Positions 25,092 to 35,672 are shown, counted from the stretch's first letter. The stretch is 64,000 nt of DNA from Vibrio ishigakensis (GCF_024347675.1 NZ_AP024881.1:2046001-2110000), one strand, 5' to 3'. Program-made: numbers and translations. Notes: generated by a model not told the origin, from the letters alone.

Positions 25092-27083
25092 CTAAGCTAG
25101 TAGTGACTTTCCTGTGCTCACTATATTTTCAGTAGTAAAGCCAAACATCTTAAATAGCTCACCCGCTGGTGCAGACTCACCGAAGGTAGTCATGCCGATG
25201 ATCTTGCCACCGAAGCCAACATACTTGTACCAGTAATCAGCGATGCCCGCTTCAACTGCGATGCGCTTGGTTACTGAAGATGGTAGAACCGCTTCACGGT
25301 ACGCTTCATCTTGCTTGTCGAACACGTCAGTTGCAGGCATAGACACTACGCGTACTGCTTTACCTTGTGCTGTTAGTTCCGCTTGTGCAGCTACTGCTAG
25401 CTCAACCTCAGAACCGGTTGCAATGATGATCAGCTCAGGCGTACCCTCACAATCTTTCAGGATGTAACCACCCTTAGCGATGTTTGCCAGAGTCTCAGCG
25501 TCACGCTCTTGCTGCGCTAGGTTTTGACGAGAGAAGATCAGAGATGTAGGACCATCTTTGCGCTCGACAGCCAGTTTCCAAGCTACTGCAGACTCAACTT
25601 GGTCACATGGACGCCATGTGCTCATGTTTGGAGTTACACGTAGAGAAGCAAGCTGCTCTACAGGTTGGTGTGTAGGACCGTCTTCACCCAGACCGATTGA
25701 ATCGTGAGTGTAAACCTGAATGTTCTGAACCTTCATCAGAGCGGCCATGCGCATAGCGTTACGTGCGTACTCCATAAACATTAGGAAGGTTGCACCGTAA
25801 GGTACGAAGCCGCCGTGCAGTGCGATACCGTTGATGATCGCCGTCATACCGAACTCACGCACACCGTAGTGGATGTAGTTGCCTGAGAAGTCTTGAGCTT
25901 CAAGAGACTTAGAGCCAGACCACATGGTTAGGTTTGATGGTGCAAGGTCCGCAGAGCCGCCCATGAATTCAGGTAGCATCTTGCCGAACGCTTCTAGCGC
26001 GTTTTGAGATGCTTTACGTGATGCGATGTTCGCAGGATTTGCTTGAAGGTCAGCAATGATTTCTACAGCCTTCGCTTCCCACTCTGCAGGAAGGTCGCCG
26101 TTTACGCGACGCTTAAGCTCAGCGGCTTCCGCTGGGAATTCTTTTGCGTATGCTTCGAACTTGTCGTTCCAAGCTGCTTCTTTCGCTTTGCCCGCTTTGT
26201 TCGCATCCCACTCAGCGTAGATGTCAGCAGGGATTTCAAACGGTGCGTGCTCCCAACCTAGGAATTCACGTACCGCTGCGATTTCTGCTTCACCTAGTGG
26301 TGCGCCGTGACAGTCGTGAGAACCCGCTTTGTTTGGAGAACCGAAGCCAATGATAGTCTTAGTACAGATAAGGGTTGGACGAGGGTCCGCCTTAGCTGCC
26401 TCAATTGCTGCATTGATAGCGTCAGCATCGTGACCGTCTACCGCTGGGATTACGTGCCAGCCGTACGCTTCAAAACGCTTAGGAGTATCGTCAGAGAACC
26501 AGCCTTCAACTTCACCGTCGATAGAGATGCCGTTGTCATCCCAGAATGCGATCAGCTTGCCTAGGCCTAGAGTACCCGCAAGTGAACACGCTTCGTGAGA
26601 GATACCTTCCATCAGACAGCCGTCACCCATGAATACATAAGTGAAGTGGTCAACGATGTCATGGCCTGGCTTGTTGAATTGAGCCGCCAGAGCTTTCTCA
26701 GCAATCGCCATACCTACAGCGTTTGTGATGCCTTGACCTAGAGGACCAGTGGTAGTCTCGATACACGGTGCGTAGCCGTACTCTGGGTGACCAGGAGTCT
26801 TAGAGTGAAGCTGACGGAAGTTTTTCAGGTCATCGATAGATAGCTCGTAGCCTGATAGATGAAGTAGAGAGTAGATCAGCATAGAGCCGTGGCCGTTTGA
26901 AAGTACAAAACGGTCGCGGTCAGCCCACTCTGGGTTACTAGGGTTGTGGTTCAAGTGACCACGCCATAATACTTCGGCAATATCAGCCATCCCCATTGGG
27001 GCGCCTGGGTGACCAGAGTTAGCTTTTTGTACACCATCCATGCTTAGAGCGCGGATTGCATTGGCTAGGTTTTTCCTGTCCAT
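25092..27083 (-). CDS. tkt: Transketolase
   Basis: A 663-residue thiamine-diphosphate enzyme of the pentose phosphate pathway. Seen: [40 protein letters not shown], the ThDP motif [13 protein letters not shown] through [42 protein letters not shown], and [19 protein letters not shown] 27083 ([13 protein letters not shown]) is the proper start; the frame is open a little further upstream. It lies after the transaldolase gene with a 65-base gap. In V. cholerae an equivalent tal-tkt pair lies on chromosome 2. It would move the pentose and tetrose phosphates made by the neighbouring sugar pathways into glycolysis. Confidence 0.96.
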   Translation of the reverse strand: MDRKNLANAIRALSMDGVQKANSGHPGAPMGMADIAEVLWRGHLNHNPSNPEWADRDRFVLSNGHGSMLIYSLLHLSGYELSIDDLKNFRQLHSKTPGHPEYGYAPCIETTTGPLGQGITNAVGMAIAEKALAAQFNKPGHDIVDHFTYVFMGDGCLMEGISHEACSLAGTLGLGKLIAFWDDNGISIDGEVEGWFSDDTPKRFEAYGWHVIPAVDGHDADAINAAIEAAKADPRPTLICTKTIIGFGSPNKAGSHDCHGAPLGEAEIAAVREFLGWEHAPFEIPADIYAEWDANKAGKAKEAAWNDKFEAYAKEFPAEAAELKRRVNGDLPAEWEAKAVEIIADLQANPANIASRKASQNALEAFGKMLPEFMGGSADLAPSNLTMWSGSKSLEAQDFSGNYIHYGVREFGMTAIINGIALHGGFVPYGATFLMFMEYARNAMRMAALMKVQNIQVYTHDSIGLGEDGPTHQPVEQLASLRVTPNMSTWRPCDQVESAVAWKLAVERKDGPTSLIFSRQNLAQQERDAETLANIAKGGYILKDCEGTPELIIIATGSEVELAVAAQAELTAQGKAVRVVSMPATDVFDKQDEAYREAVLPSSVTKRIAVEAGIADYWYKYVGFGGKIIGMTTFGESAPAGELFKMFGFTTENIVSTGKSLLA

Positions 27084-27148
27084 GTTTGATTCCAGTGATA
27101 AGTCTTGAGATGAGAAAGGGAGCACTTGGCTCCCTTTGTTGAAGTAAT

Positions 27149-28099
27149 TTACAGCTTTTCGGCAATCATTGACTCAAGCTTACCTTGGTCAACAGCGAAG
27201 TTACGGATGCCCTCCGCCAGTTTCTCTACCGCCATAGGGTCTTGGTTGTGCTGCCATAAGAACTCGGCTTGGGTCATAGATGCAGGGCGCGGTGTGCTGC
27301 CGTTTGAATCGATAAGCTTGGATTCAACTTTACCAGGGCTTGCTTCAAGCTCTGCTAGAAGAGGTGGTGCGATAGTCAGGCGATCACAGCCTGCAAGCTC
27401 TAATATCTCATCGATGTTTCTAAAGCTCGCACCCATAACTACTGTGTTATAGCCATGCTGTTTGTAGTAGTTGTATATCTGGGTAACGGAGATCACCCCT
27501 GGGTCTTCACTCGGTTCAAAATCGCGACCTTCTTTTGCCTTGTACCAATCCATGATGCGACCAACAAATGGAGAGATCAGATAGACATTTGCCTCGGCAC
27601 AAGCTCTCGCCTGAGCAAAAGAGAACAACAAGGTCAGATTACAGTTAATGTCCTCTTTTTCCAGGATTTCTGCGGCGCGGATACCTTCCCAAGTTGATGC
27701 TAGCTTTATCAGAATACGTTCATTTGGAATCCCTGCTTGGTTATACATGGCGATCAGTTGACGTGCCTTTGCCACACTCTTATCTGTGTCATATGAAAGG
27801 CGGGCATCCACCTCGGTGGAGATGCGCCCTGGGATGGTCTTTAGGATCTCTTTGCCTATATTGACCGCCAACATATCGCAGGCATATTGAACCTGTTGGT
27901 CTCTATCCTGGCTTTGGTCCTTGGCGTATTCGATGGCTTGTTGGATAAGCCCTTGATACTCATCGAGTTGAGCGGCTTTTAGAATTAGAGATGGGTTGGT
28001 GGTGGCGTCTTGAGGTTGATATTTTTTAATCGCCTCAATCTCACCTGTGTCTGCTACTACTGTAGTTAGTTCACGAAGATTATTTAATTTATTATCCAT
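27149..28099 (-). CDS. tal: Transaldolase
   Basis: A 316-residue TalB-type enzyme: [14 protein letters not shown] near residue 32, [12 protein letters not shown], the Schiff-base Lys in [14 protein letters not shown] (about residue 132), [17 protein letters not shown], and [18 protein letters not shown]. It moves a dihydroxyacetone unit from sedoheptulose 7-phosphate to glyceraldehyde 3-phosphate. The pair with transketolase is read together on the minus strand. Standard length and all active-site residues are present. Confidence 0.96.
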   Translation of the reverse strand: MDNKLNNLRELTTVVADTGEIEAIKKYQPQDATTNPSLILKAAQLDEYQGLIQQAIEYAKDQSQDRDQQVQYACDMLAVNIGKEILKTIPGRISTEVDARLSYDTDKSVAKARQLIAMYNQAGIPNERILIKLASTWEGIRAAEILEKEDINCNLTLLFSFAQARACAEANVYLISPFVGRIMDWYKAKEGRDFEPSEDPGVISVTQIYNYYKQHGYNTVVMGASFRNIDEILELAGCDRLTIAPPLLAELEASPGKVESKLIDSNGSTPRPASMTQAEFLWQHNQDPMAVEKLAEGIRNFAVDQGKLESMIAEKL

Positions 28100-28165
28100 T
28101 TTCGGTCCATTAATTTAGTGTATTCTATTGCGCATTACATGCTTAATAATCCATGTGAAACACCG

Positions 28166-28210
28166 AATAAAAAAAGCCTAGCTTCAATAAATAACCAAGA
28201 TAGGCTCTGT
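28166..28210 (-). terminator. Terminator after fucU
   Basis: On the minus strand AGCCTA, a longer imperfect loop and TAGGCT are followed by TTTTTTT, about 100 bases downstream of the fucU stop. It ends the cluster B operon before the transaldolase promoter. Confidence 0.6.
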
Positions 28211-28310
28211 TTCAATACATATGTCTTTTACTTACCCCAAAATAAAAGAATTTACAGTGAAGTTATGTCCCCCAACACAAACCACCATTAATTTATGATA
28301 TCGAAACTAA

Positions 28311-28742
28311 TTAACAGGGAGTGACGCCCTTCTTCAAAATGATATTTCCATATTTAGCCAACTCCCCTGTTAGCACAACTGCACTACATTGTTTTGAGCG
28401 TTCATAAAAAGAGAATCTTTCTATACGAGAAATCTGGTCCTGTGTAACCCCTTCAGAGGACATTGCTTCTAAGTACCGACTTTCTACACTCAAATCTAGC
28501 TCATCACCTTGCCCAGGCTCCATCATCACTACAGGTTGCTCTACGTATTGATCTAATTCAAACAACCTAATCACCCCCTCCAAAAGAGTATCAACACTGA
28601 CACCGTCACAACGTATAACCTTTTTCCCAAAAGTCTCTGCAGGGAAATGAGCATCCGCAAACAATATTTCATCACCATGGCCCATTTCAGATAATATCGC
28701 TAAAAGCTCAGGCGAAATAGCTGGATGTATACCTTTGAGCAT
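28311..28742 (-). CDS. fucU: L-fucose mutarotase (RbsD/FucU family)
   Basis: A 143-residue protein matching E. coli FucU over its length: [20 protein letters not shown] at the start, [41 protein letters not shown] and [17 protein letters not shown] at the end. It interconverts the anomers of L-fucose so the isomerase receives the right one. ATG 28742 is the family start; the frame is open to 28826 but this leader is not conserved. It is the last gene of the cluster B operon, whose other members are an isomerase, a kinase and an ABC importer. The typical FucU sequence argues for L-fucose or D-arabinose as substrate. Confidence 0.93.
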   Translation of the reverse strand: MLKGIHPAISPELLAILSEMGHGDEILFADAHFPAETFGKKVIRCDGVSVDTLLEGVIRLFELDQYVEQPVVMMEPGQGDELDLSVESRYLEAMSSEGVTQDQISRIERFSFYERSKQCSAVVLTGELAKYGNIILKKGVTPC

Positions 28743-28810
28743 ATTGAATACCTCTAGTAAAATTAAATTTATAGCTTCATATAAAAACACATAATATGTA
28801 CTTTTATATG

Positions 28811-28867
28811 AAGCTGGGAGCTCCATACCTCAGGGGGTGAGTATGGACAGGAGTGTGCTCCCAGCTT
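28811..28867 (-). terminator. Intercistronic hairpin between the binding-protein gene and fucU
   Basis: AAGCTGGGAGC pairs with GCTCCCAGCTT, and an inner CCATAC with GTATGG. This large stem ends ten bases after the binding-protein stop. It has no long T-run, so it probably stabilises the upstream mRNA or terminates only in part, giving more binding protein than FucU. Confidence 0.6.
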
Positions 28868-28876
28868 TAGATTTAT

Positions 28877-29830
28877 CTATTTACTTCCGAAAGGATAAAG
28901 GAGCTGTTGCATAGATGGTTCATCAATATTTTCTGCTGTAACAACAACTACTGGAATATCAATTACATTCGCAACCTTATTTCCTTCAAGTACGTTATAC
29001 AGCGTCGTCAAACCTTGGTAACCAATCTGATATGCATCTTGAACAACAAACCCTTGAATAGTGCCCGATTTCAAGAATGAAATAATACCCTCAGTACTAT
29101 CAAAGCCCATTACCTTAACTTTACCTGCGATACCAAGGCTATCGATAGCATTAGCAACACCTAGAGTTGAACCTTCATTGGTAGCGTATACGGCAGACAA
29201 GTCTGGATTAGCACGCACCATATCAATGGTTTTATCCATTGCTTTCTGCGGGTCGCCATCGCTGTATTGCACTTCTAGAACAGTTATATCTGGGTAATTT
29301 TTAGCCATAGCATCAATAAAGCCTTGCGAGCGCTCCATTGCATTTTGAGTCCCAGCAACGTGAGCAACAATACCGACTTTGCCTTTACCATCTAACATTT
29401 TGCCCAAAGTCATTGCTGCATCAGCACCTGCCTTCACATTGTTAGTGGCGATAAAGCTCTTTGGAATATCTGAGTTGATTCCCGAATCAAAAGTTGCAAT
29501 TTCAATACCGCGTGATTTCGCCTCTTCAACAGGCACCACCAAAGCATTTGCATCTAGAGCAGCCAATAGAATCGCGTCTGGTCGACGTGCCATCATGTCT
29601 TCCATCAATTGGATTTGTTCTGAGATCTGAGTTTCAGCGGCCGGACCAACGAAGTTTGTTTTCACACCCAACTCTTTGGCTGCTGTATCAGAACCCAATT
29701 TAACTGTTTGCCAAAATTCATGCTGATATCCTTTACTTACAACAGGGATATATAGGTCTTCATTTGCTTGAGCGATGCCCATACCAACGGTAGCTAGAGC
29801 CGCAAGTAAAGTTAGTTTTACAGATTTCAT
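28877..29830 (-). CDS. Ribose-type ABC transporter periplasmic sugar-binding protein (cluster B)
   Basis: A 317-residue periplasmic binding protein with signal peptide KLTLLAALATVGMGIAQA. Core features: VVSKGYQHEFWQTVKLGSDT, RRPDAILLAALDANALV, ATFDSGINSDIPKSFIATNN, KVGIVAHVAGTQNAMERSQG, YATNEGSTLGVANAID and MGFDSTEGIISFLKSGTIQG. It differs clearly from the cluster A protein, so the two importers are not recent duplicates. Encoded after the permease and before fucU. Ligand inferred to be L-fucose, D-arabinose or a related sugar. Confidence 0.92.
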   Translation of the reverse strand: MKSVKLTLLAALATVGMGIAQANEDLYIPVVSKGYQHEFWQTVKLGSDTAAKELGVKTNFVGPAAETQISEQIQLMEDMMARRPDAILLAALDANALVVPVEEAKSRGIEIATFDSGINSDIPKSFIATNNVKAGADAAMTLGKMLDGKGKVGIVAHVAGTQNAMERSQGFIDAMAKNYPDITVLEVQYSDGDPQKAMDKTIDMVRANPDLSAVYATNEGSTLGVANAIDSLGIAGKVKVMGFDSTEGIISFLKSGTIQGFVVQDAYQIGYQGLTTLYNVLEGNKVANVIDIPVVVVTAENIDEPSMQQLLYPFGSK

Positions 29831-29868
29831 TTTTGTTTCTCCGTTATTTAATTATTGATTTATATTTT

Positions 29869-30858
29869 TTATTTCATTTTCTTTCTTAATGTATCTAGAT
29901 AAACCGCTGCAATAACAACTGCCCCCATTGCAACCATTTGCCAGAATTGAGAGACTCCCATCAAGTTGAGACCATTTTTCAAAATACTCATTATAAAGGC
30001 ACCAATAATAGTACCGCCGATAGTACCGATACCCCCCATCAAGCTAGTACCACCAATAATAACTGCTGCAATAGCTTCTAGTTCATAGCCAACACCAGCA
30101 GTTGGTTGGCCTGAATTTAATCGAGCGGTAATAATCACACCTGCAATACCTGTCATTAGGCCACAGAATGAATATACAAACATTTTTACTCTATCAACTT
30201 TAATTCCAGAAAGGTGTGCAGCCTCTTCACTGCTACCTACAGCATAAATATAACGACCGATTACTGTTCTTTTAAGAATAAATGCAGCAATAAAAGCTAG
30301 AACACCAAAATAAATAACTGGGTATGGTATAACATCAAATAATTTCCCTTGAGCAAGTAACTTGAACGTTGGATATTCAGTGAAGTAAAGCGCTCGCCCG
30401 TCAGTTAATACCAAGTTAATACCACGAATTGACATCATTAGACCTAACGTCGCAATAAAAGGTGGTATTGTAATTCTTGTAATCAAGGCACCATTCATAG
30501 CACCACATAGAGCACCGGCAAGAGCACCAGCCAATATACATATTGGCAGAGGTAAACCTGCTGATGCAGCAAGACCAACCGCAACTCCAGAAAATGCCAT
30601 TACTGAACCAACAGATAGGTCTATACCTGCTGTGATGATTACGTAGGTCATACCAATGGCAATGATACCAATAACTGATGTTTGCAGTGCTACAGTCAAT
30701 AGATTGTTAAAGTTTAAGAAATAAGGTGTCCCTAAACTGAAGAAGATCATCAATAACACTAAGCTTATTAGTGGTGCAAATTTCATTAACAGTTGTTTGT
30801 TGATAACGCTTTTATTTTGGCTATCAGGTTTATTATTTACTTCGACGTTGCTACTCAT
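29869..30858 (-). CDS. Ribose-type ABC transporter permease (cluster B)
   Basis: A 329-residue RbsC-like permease: IGMTYVIITAGIDLSVGSVM, GALITRITIPPFIATLGLMM, AIAAVIIGGTSLMGGIGTIG and GAFIMSILKNGLNLMGVSQF. About ten membrane helices after a short polar N-terminus. It lies four bases after the ATPase gene on the minus strand, as usual in this family. Confidence 0.93.
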   Translation of the reverse strand: MSSNVEVNNKPDSQNKSVINKQLLMKFAPLISLVLLMIFFSLGTPYFLNFNNLLTVALQTSVIGIIAIGMTYVIITAGIDLSVGSVMAFSGVAVGLAASAGLPLPICILAGALAGALCGAMNGALITRITIPPFIATLGLMMSIRGINLVLTDGRALYFTEYPTFKLLAQGKLFDVIPYPVIYFGVLAFIAAFILKRTVIGRYIYAVGSSEEAAHLSGIKVDRVKMFVYSFCGLMTGIAGVIITARLNSGQPTAGVGYELEAIAAVIIGGTSLMGGIGTIGGTIIGAFIMSILKNGLNLMGVSQFWQMVAMGAVVIAAVYLDTLRKKMK

Positions 30859-30862
30859 TTTT

Positions 30863-32362
30863 TTAACCTTCTAAAGTCGCATACTTCATGATATTTTCTT
30901 GGTTAGCCACTTCCGCGCTCAACTCTCCTGTTATTACTCCATTTCGCATGACCAATATTCGATCACACATACCTAGAATTTCAGGAAGTTCTGAGGAAAT
31001 AACAATTACCGATTTACCTTGTTTTGTAAGTTGGTTTATAAGTTCATAAATCTCTAGTTTTGCACCAACGTCAATCCCTCGGGTTGGCTCATCAAATATC
31101 AATATTTCTGTGTTTTTACATAACCACTTAGCAATAATAATCTTCTGCTGGTTACCACCACTTAAATTACCCGCCAACTGCTCTAGGTTAGGGGTTTTAA
31201 TTCTAAGCTTTTGCTTTAGGTCCAAAGAGATATTATCTGAACGAGTTTCATCAATAACACCAAACTGACTAGAATAATCGTCAAAGCTACTAAGCATAAT
31301 ATTATCTTGAACAGACATACCTAAAGCTAAACCGTCTTTTTTTCTATCTTCTGTTAAGTAAGCAATACCATGTTCAATAGCTTCATAAACGCTATTTATT
31401 TCAACTTTTTTACCAAAAAGCTTAATCTCACCCGAATCTATCGGATCAGCACCAAATATAGCCCTAGCGACCTCTGAACGCCCTGCACCCATCAATCCCG
31501 AAAACCCAAGGATTTCACCACGCTTAAGTTCGAAATTCACACCGTGCAGTACTCCCTCACGAGTGAGGTTTGTAACCTCTAATACGGTTTCGTCTGAAGG
31601 CTTGTTCGCTCTATTCGGATATATGTCACCTAGATCACGACCAACCATCATTGCAATAAGATCGTCAATGAGGACAGTGTGGTAATCTACGGTTCCGATA
31701 AAGGTACCATCTCGCATGACCGTCGCTCGATCAGCTATCAAAGCTAATTCTTCCAATCGATGTGAGATATAGACAATCCCTACACCTTGGTCTTTCAACA
31801 TATTGGTTACTTTAAAAAGGCTCTCAATCTCTGACTCTGTTAATGCCGCTGTAGGTTCATCCATTATCAGTACTTTGGCATTAACAGAAAGAGCTTTGGC
31901 TATTTCAACCATCTGTTGTTGAGCGACGGTCAACTCTTCTACTAAGGTTTCCGGCTTAATATCGAGATTCAATCTATCGAGTAATATTTGAGTTGCTTCA
32001 GATTGTGAATTATCGTCTAGAACCCACTTATGTTTTGCAGTATGTTCACGGCCAATGAATATATTTTCTGCAACGGACAGTTCGGGAAATAAGTTGAACT
32101 CTTGATGAATTATAGTAATACCAATCTCTTGGGCTGATATTGGGCTAGTTAGTTTTACCTTGCTACCTTCATATTCAATATGACCTTCATCTGGAATATG
32201 AACTCCAGAGAGGACTTTCATAAGGGTTGATTTACCAGCACCATTTTCCCCAAGCAGGGCGTGTACTTCGCCCTTGCGTAGGTTAAAGCTAACATTATCC
32301 AGCGCTAACACCCCGGGAAAGCGCTTTGTAATGTTATTCATTTGTACAATCGTATTATTCAT
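30863..32362 (-). CDS. Ribose-type ABC transporter double ATPase (cluster B)
   Basis: A 499-residue RbsA/MglA-type protein. First domain: Walker A GENGAGKSTLMKVLSG, Walker B VLIMDEPTAALTESE, and YISHRLEELALIADRATVMR. Second domain: GLMGAGRSEVARAIFG, signature NLSGGNQQKIIIAKW, and ILIFDEPTRGIDVGAKLEIY. It follows the isomerase gene by fifteen bases and belongs to the operon starting with the kinase at 35641. Confidence 0.93.
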   Translation of the reverse strand: MNNTIVQMNNITKRFPGVLALDNVSFNLRKGEVHALLGENGAGKSTLMKVLSGVHIPDEGHIEYEGSKVKLTSPISAQEIGITIIHQEFNLFPELSVAENIFIGREHTAKHKWVLDDNSQSEATQILLDRLNLDIKPETLVEELTVAQQQMVEIAKALSVNAKVLIMDEPTAALTESEIESLFKVTNMLKDQGVGIVYISHRLEELALIADRATVMRDGTFIGTVDYHTVLIDDLIAMMVGRDLGDIYPNRANKPSDETVLEVTNLTREGVLHGVNFELKRGEILGFSGLMGAGRSEVARAIFGADPIDSGEIKLFGKKVEINSVYEAIEHGIAYLTEDRKKDGLALGMSVQDNIMLSSFDDYSSQFGVIDETRSDNISLDLKQKLRIKTPNLEQLAGNLSGGNQQKIIIAKWLCKNTEILIFDEPTRGIDVGAKLEIYELINQLTKQGKSVIVISSELPEILGMCDRILVMRNGVITGELSAEVANQENIMKYATLEG

Positions 32363-32377
32363 ACCAGTACTCGTTCT

Positions 32378-34027
32378 TTATTTTGCCAAAAATACTTTCA
32401 TGTTTTGAGTAAGCGCTTGTGCAACAAAAGCAGTAACAACATTTTCAAGGTGCTCTTCTGACACATAAGCCACTGTGATGTGGTTACTCTGGTGACCTGC
32501 CATCAAATCATTTTTAGAAGCGCCATCTAGCACACAGTTCATCAGTGGCCATTCTCGAGTGGTCGCGTGAAGTCGACGAGTAAATTCATCTTGTGGTAAC
32601 TCAAATGCTGTGCCAGTACCCACATGCATGTAGACTTGCTCTCCCTCATAATGAGCGCGAGCCCACACGAACGTCCCAGCTTTACATTGACCTGCAATAG
32701 AAGACCCCCCCAGCGGGAAATACATGGCTGGTTGTCGGTGCCCTTGTGCAGCGGCGATACCACCACTGATATGTTCGAATGGAACAGAACCTGAAATTTC
32801 AAAATCCCAATAGAATGTTCCTTCGTAGTCACTACCCCAGCGAATATCATGTAGTGTGGTTTCGGAAGGTAGCCCCATTGAATCTAGTAATCTGTAGAGC
32901 ATGGTTTGTGGAATACCTGTTCCCATATCTACTTCATTGATACACGGAATTGGCTTGCCCGGTTGGATGATTTCGCCATTTTCATCAGGAATAGGGAAAC
33001 GTTGAGTTGATCCAATTGCACCCTCTGCAAAATCTGAAGCAGGACAACTATCTTTCAGCCCTTGTTGATACTGGACTCCAACACTCGTTAGACCGAATCG
33101 CTTGGTAAAGCGTGCCATAGCAATCATCATTGCACACTGCTCCAAAACCTGTTCTCTCGTCAGTTCTGTCTTGCTATCCGTGCCAAAGTGGAATGTCATA
33201 CCACGCTCTTCATACCATTGGAGGCATTCTTCTTTTAGCTCTGGTGTTACTAAGCTCATCTCATGTAGCAAAGCTGATTGAGATAGGCTTTCCATTGGCA
33301 TGCCGATATCAACTAAGCTTTTCTGAGGGAAGACACCATTCATCATTCCCATACAGAAGCTATCGAATAAGCCCATAATTTCTTTATTTTCGAGGATATA
33401 GTTCCCCACAGTACGTCCGATACTCGCTGCAGGTGTACCCATTAGCGGCGACTCAAACGTCACTTCTTTTAGGTAAGATGTATCATGTAGAATTTCTTTT
33501 GACGTCAACCAGTTTTCCATGTTCGTCAGGAAAAACTCATCATCTAAGTTCTCTGACCATAGACGAGAATAATCACGGCCAAGACTTGTCAAAGTTCCGG
33601 CCATACACAGAGCTCCAACCAAACCAGGCCACGTTCCATCGAAGTTTGCCATTAATAGAATTGGACCTTTGTGACTGACAAGTGCTGGAGCAAGATGATG
33701 TGAGTACTGCCACGCAGTCATAAGAACTACAATAGGTGCATCCTCATCAACTCCAGCCAGAACATCACAACCTTGACGTTGGCTAGAGATAAAGCCATGC
33801 CCACTCTCATCGTCATATTTATGTGCTCTTAACACGCTATAGCCAAAGGTTTCCTTCATTACCTTCGTGAACTTTTTCTCAAAAGCATCTTGCACAGGCC
33901 AACAATTCTTATTAGCACTATCACGCAGGTCACCAGGACAAACCATTACAAGGGTCTTGTCATCTACGGTTAATTTCTGTGGTTTGTTTGGTAAATCTAG
34001 ATTTATTGTATTCACGTTAGTCTCCAA
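32378..34027 (-). CDS. L-fucose/D-arabinose isomerase-like protein (FucI/AraA superfamily)
   Basis: A 549-residue protein, shorter than E. coli FucI (591) and longer than AraA. The superfamily pattern is seen as VLMTAWQYSHHLAPALVSHK, a middle FGLTSVGVQYQQGLKDSCPA, acidic metal-site candidates in CINEVDMGTGIPQ and a C-terminal His in MAGHQSNHITVAYV. It would convert an aldose (L-fucose, D-arabinose) into the ketose (L-fuculose, D-ribulose). It lies directly after the D-ribulokinase-like gene and in the same operon as fucU. It is the only isomerase in the region and may serve FucK/FucA as well. Exact substrate not shown by sequence. Confidence 0.78.
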   Translation of the reverse strand: METNVNTINLDLPNKPQKLTVDDKTLVMVCPGDLRDSANKNCWPVQDAFEKKFTKVMKETFGYSVLRAHKYDDESGHGFISSQRQGCDVLAGVDEDAPIVVLMTAWQYSHHLAPALVSHKGPILLMANFDGTWPGLVGALCMAGTLTSLGRDYSRLWSENLDDEFFLTNMENWLTSKEILHDTSYLKEVTFESPLMGTPAASIGRTVGNYILENKEIMGLFDSFCMGMMNGVFPQKSLVDIGMPMESLSQSALLHEMSLVTPELKEECLQWYEERGMTFHFGTDSKTELTREQVLEQCAMMIAMARFTKRFGLTSVGVQYQQGLKDSCPASDFAEGAIGSTQRFPIPDENGEIIQPGKPIPCINEVDMGTGIPQTMLYRLLDSMGLPSETTLHDIRWGSDYEGTFYWDFEISGSVPFEHISGGIAAAQGHRQPAMYFPLGGSSIAGQCKAGTFVWARAHYEGEQVYMHVGTGTAFELPQDEFTRRLHATTREWPLMNCVLDGASKNDLMAGHQSNHITVAYVSEEHLENVVTAFVAQALTQNMKVFLAK

Positions 34028-34048
34028 ATTTATTTTTTAGGTTTTGGA

Positions 34049-35641
34049 TTATTTATCAGCCATCATGGCTTTGTATTTCATCTGGTCTTCATACATTTCA
34101 AGGAAGACCCTGTATTTCTTATTGTGAAAGTTAGTTCTCTCTTTATTAGGTGAAATTCGACCACCCTCGAACCCCATTTTTTTAACCGCATCACTGAGAG
34201 TTTCATGTACACCACTTGCAGTTGCGCCAAGCATTGCGGCCCCCAAAATCACGGCCTCTGGTTCCTTTGACAAGACCACATCACAACCCGTGACATCAGC
34301 ATGCTCACGAAGCCAAAGTGGGTTTTTTGTACCTCCGCCACACATTGATATCTTGGTAATCTCATGTCCGCTTTGTCGCATTGCTTCGATGATATGACGT
34401 GTGCCGTAGGCTACAGATTGAATTGCAGATAAGTATTCGATGGCGAGTGAATCAAGACCCTGTTCAAGAGTTAAACCAGAAACCATACCTTTGAGTGTTG
34501 GATTGGCGCGGGGAGAGCGGTTGCCATGATGATAACCAAGCATATGGAATTCACTCATCAACTCTGGGGCTTCTTTCTCTAACTCAAGAACTCTTTGGTT
34601 TAAAATTTCGTAAACACTACGATTTTCTAATTCCGCTCTTTGACGAAGAGTTTCATACTGAGAAGAGCTGTGAATGACGTGATCCAACAATGCCCCAGCG
34701 GCACTCTGCCCACCCTCTAGTAGCCAATATTCAGGGAGCATCGCGCCCCAATATGGTCCCCATACACCAGGGACGAAAGTTTCATTTTTACTGACTGCCA
34801 TGTGACATGATGATGTACCACCGATTATTGCCAAAGTTGTCTCTGGCTCGGCACCTATGATAGCCAAGCCGCCTGCATGAGCATCAATAATGCCAGTCGA
34901 AACAACAGTGTTCTGGCTGAGACCAAGCTCTCTAGCTGCCTTCTCTGTGAGCTTTCCCGCAGGCGTGCCCAAGTCCTCGATAGATCCCTCGACCTTTCCA
35001 TCCTCTATTAAGTCGATAAGATTAACTTTTCCTAGCAGGTCGTAAGCCCAATCATGGTTGTGAGACAGATAGTTCCATTTGCAACTCTTAGTACAAACGC
35101 TTCTCTTGGCATTCCCCGTAGATTGGTAAACGAGGAAATCCGCCAAATCAAAAAATTTGGCTATTTTGTTATAAGCATCCGGTAGGTGCTTTTTCAGCCA
35201 TAAAATTTTTGGAAGTTCCATTTCTGGACTAACTTCTCCACCGACGTATTTTAGAGCAGGGTCTGCTGTCTCATTAATCTCACTTGCCTCTTCGATTGCA
35301 CGGTGGTCCATCCACATCACAATATTTTGATTTGGATTATTGCTAGTAGAGACGGATACGGGCAAGTCATCACTATCTAACGCGACTAAAGAGCAAGTCG
35401 CATCGAAACCGATTCCAACGACAGATTCTGGGTTTATTCCACTCTCTTGAACCGCACCTTTAACCACGTTGCAAACTTGTTGCCAGATGTCTGCTGAAGA
35501 CTGCTCTACATGATTTTTCTTCGGTCGAAATTGCTTGATGGCTTTGACAAACATGCCCAGCTTAAATCCGTTTTCATCAAACACGCCAGCACGGGCACTG
35601 CCCGAACCAACATCCACTCCTATGACATACGAATCACCCAT
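34049..35641 (-). CDS. FGGY-family carbohydrate kinase, D-ribulokinase type
   Basis: A 530-residue FGGY kinase closest in motifs to the D-ribulokinase (YDR109C/FGGY, TIGR01315) group: VIGVDVGSGSARAGVFDENG at the start, VGIGFDATCSLVALD, NIVMWMDHRAIEEASEIN, YVGGEVSPEMELPKILWLK, FFDLADFLVYQSTGNAKRS, IIGGTSSCHMAV, GYHHGNRSPRANPTLKGMVS, MCGGGTKNPLWLREHADVTG. It should form D-ribulose 5-phosphate, which enters the pentose phosphate pathway. ATG 35641 with GGAGGG before it is clearly the start. First gene of the cluster B operon; an operator lies about 30 bases upstream. Confidence 0.88.
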   Translation of the reverse strand: MGDSYVIGVDVGSGSARAGVFDENGFKLGMFVKAIKQFRPKKNHVEQSSADIWQQVCNVVKGAVQESGINPESVVGIGFDATCSLVALDSDDLPVSVSTSNNPNQNIVMWMDHRAIEEASEINETADPALKYVGGEVSPEMELPKILWLKKHLPDAYNKIAKFFDLADFLVYQSTGNAKRSVCTKSCKWNYLSHNHDWAYDLLGKVNLIDLIEDGKVEGSIEDLGTPAGKLTEKAARELGLSQNTVVSTGIIDAHAGGLAIIGAEPETTLAIIGGTSSCHMAVSKNETFVPGVWGPYWGAMLPEYWLLEGGQSAAGALLDHVIHSSSQYETLRQRAELENRSVYEILNQRVLELEKEAPELMSEFHMLGYHHGNRSPRANPTLKGMVSGLTLEQGLDSLAIEYLSAIQSVAYGTRHIIEAMRQSGHEITKISMCGGGTKNPLWLREHADVTGCDVVLSKEPEAVILGAAMLGATASGVHETLSDAVKKMGFEGGRISPNKERTNFHNKKYRVFLEMYEDQMKYKAMMADK

Positions 35642-35672
35642 TGATAATCCCTCCAAATTAATCATAACGCCA

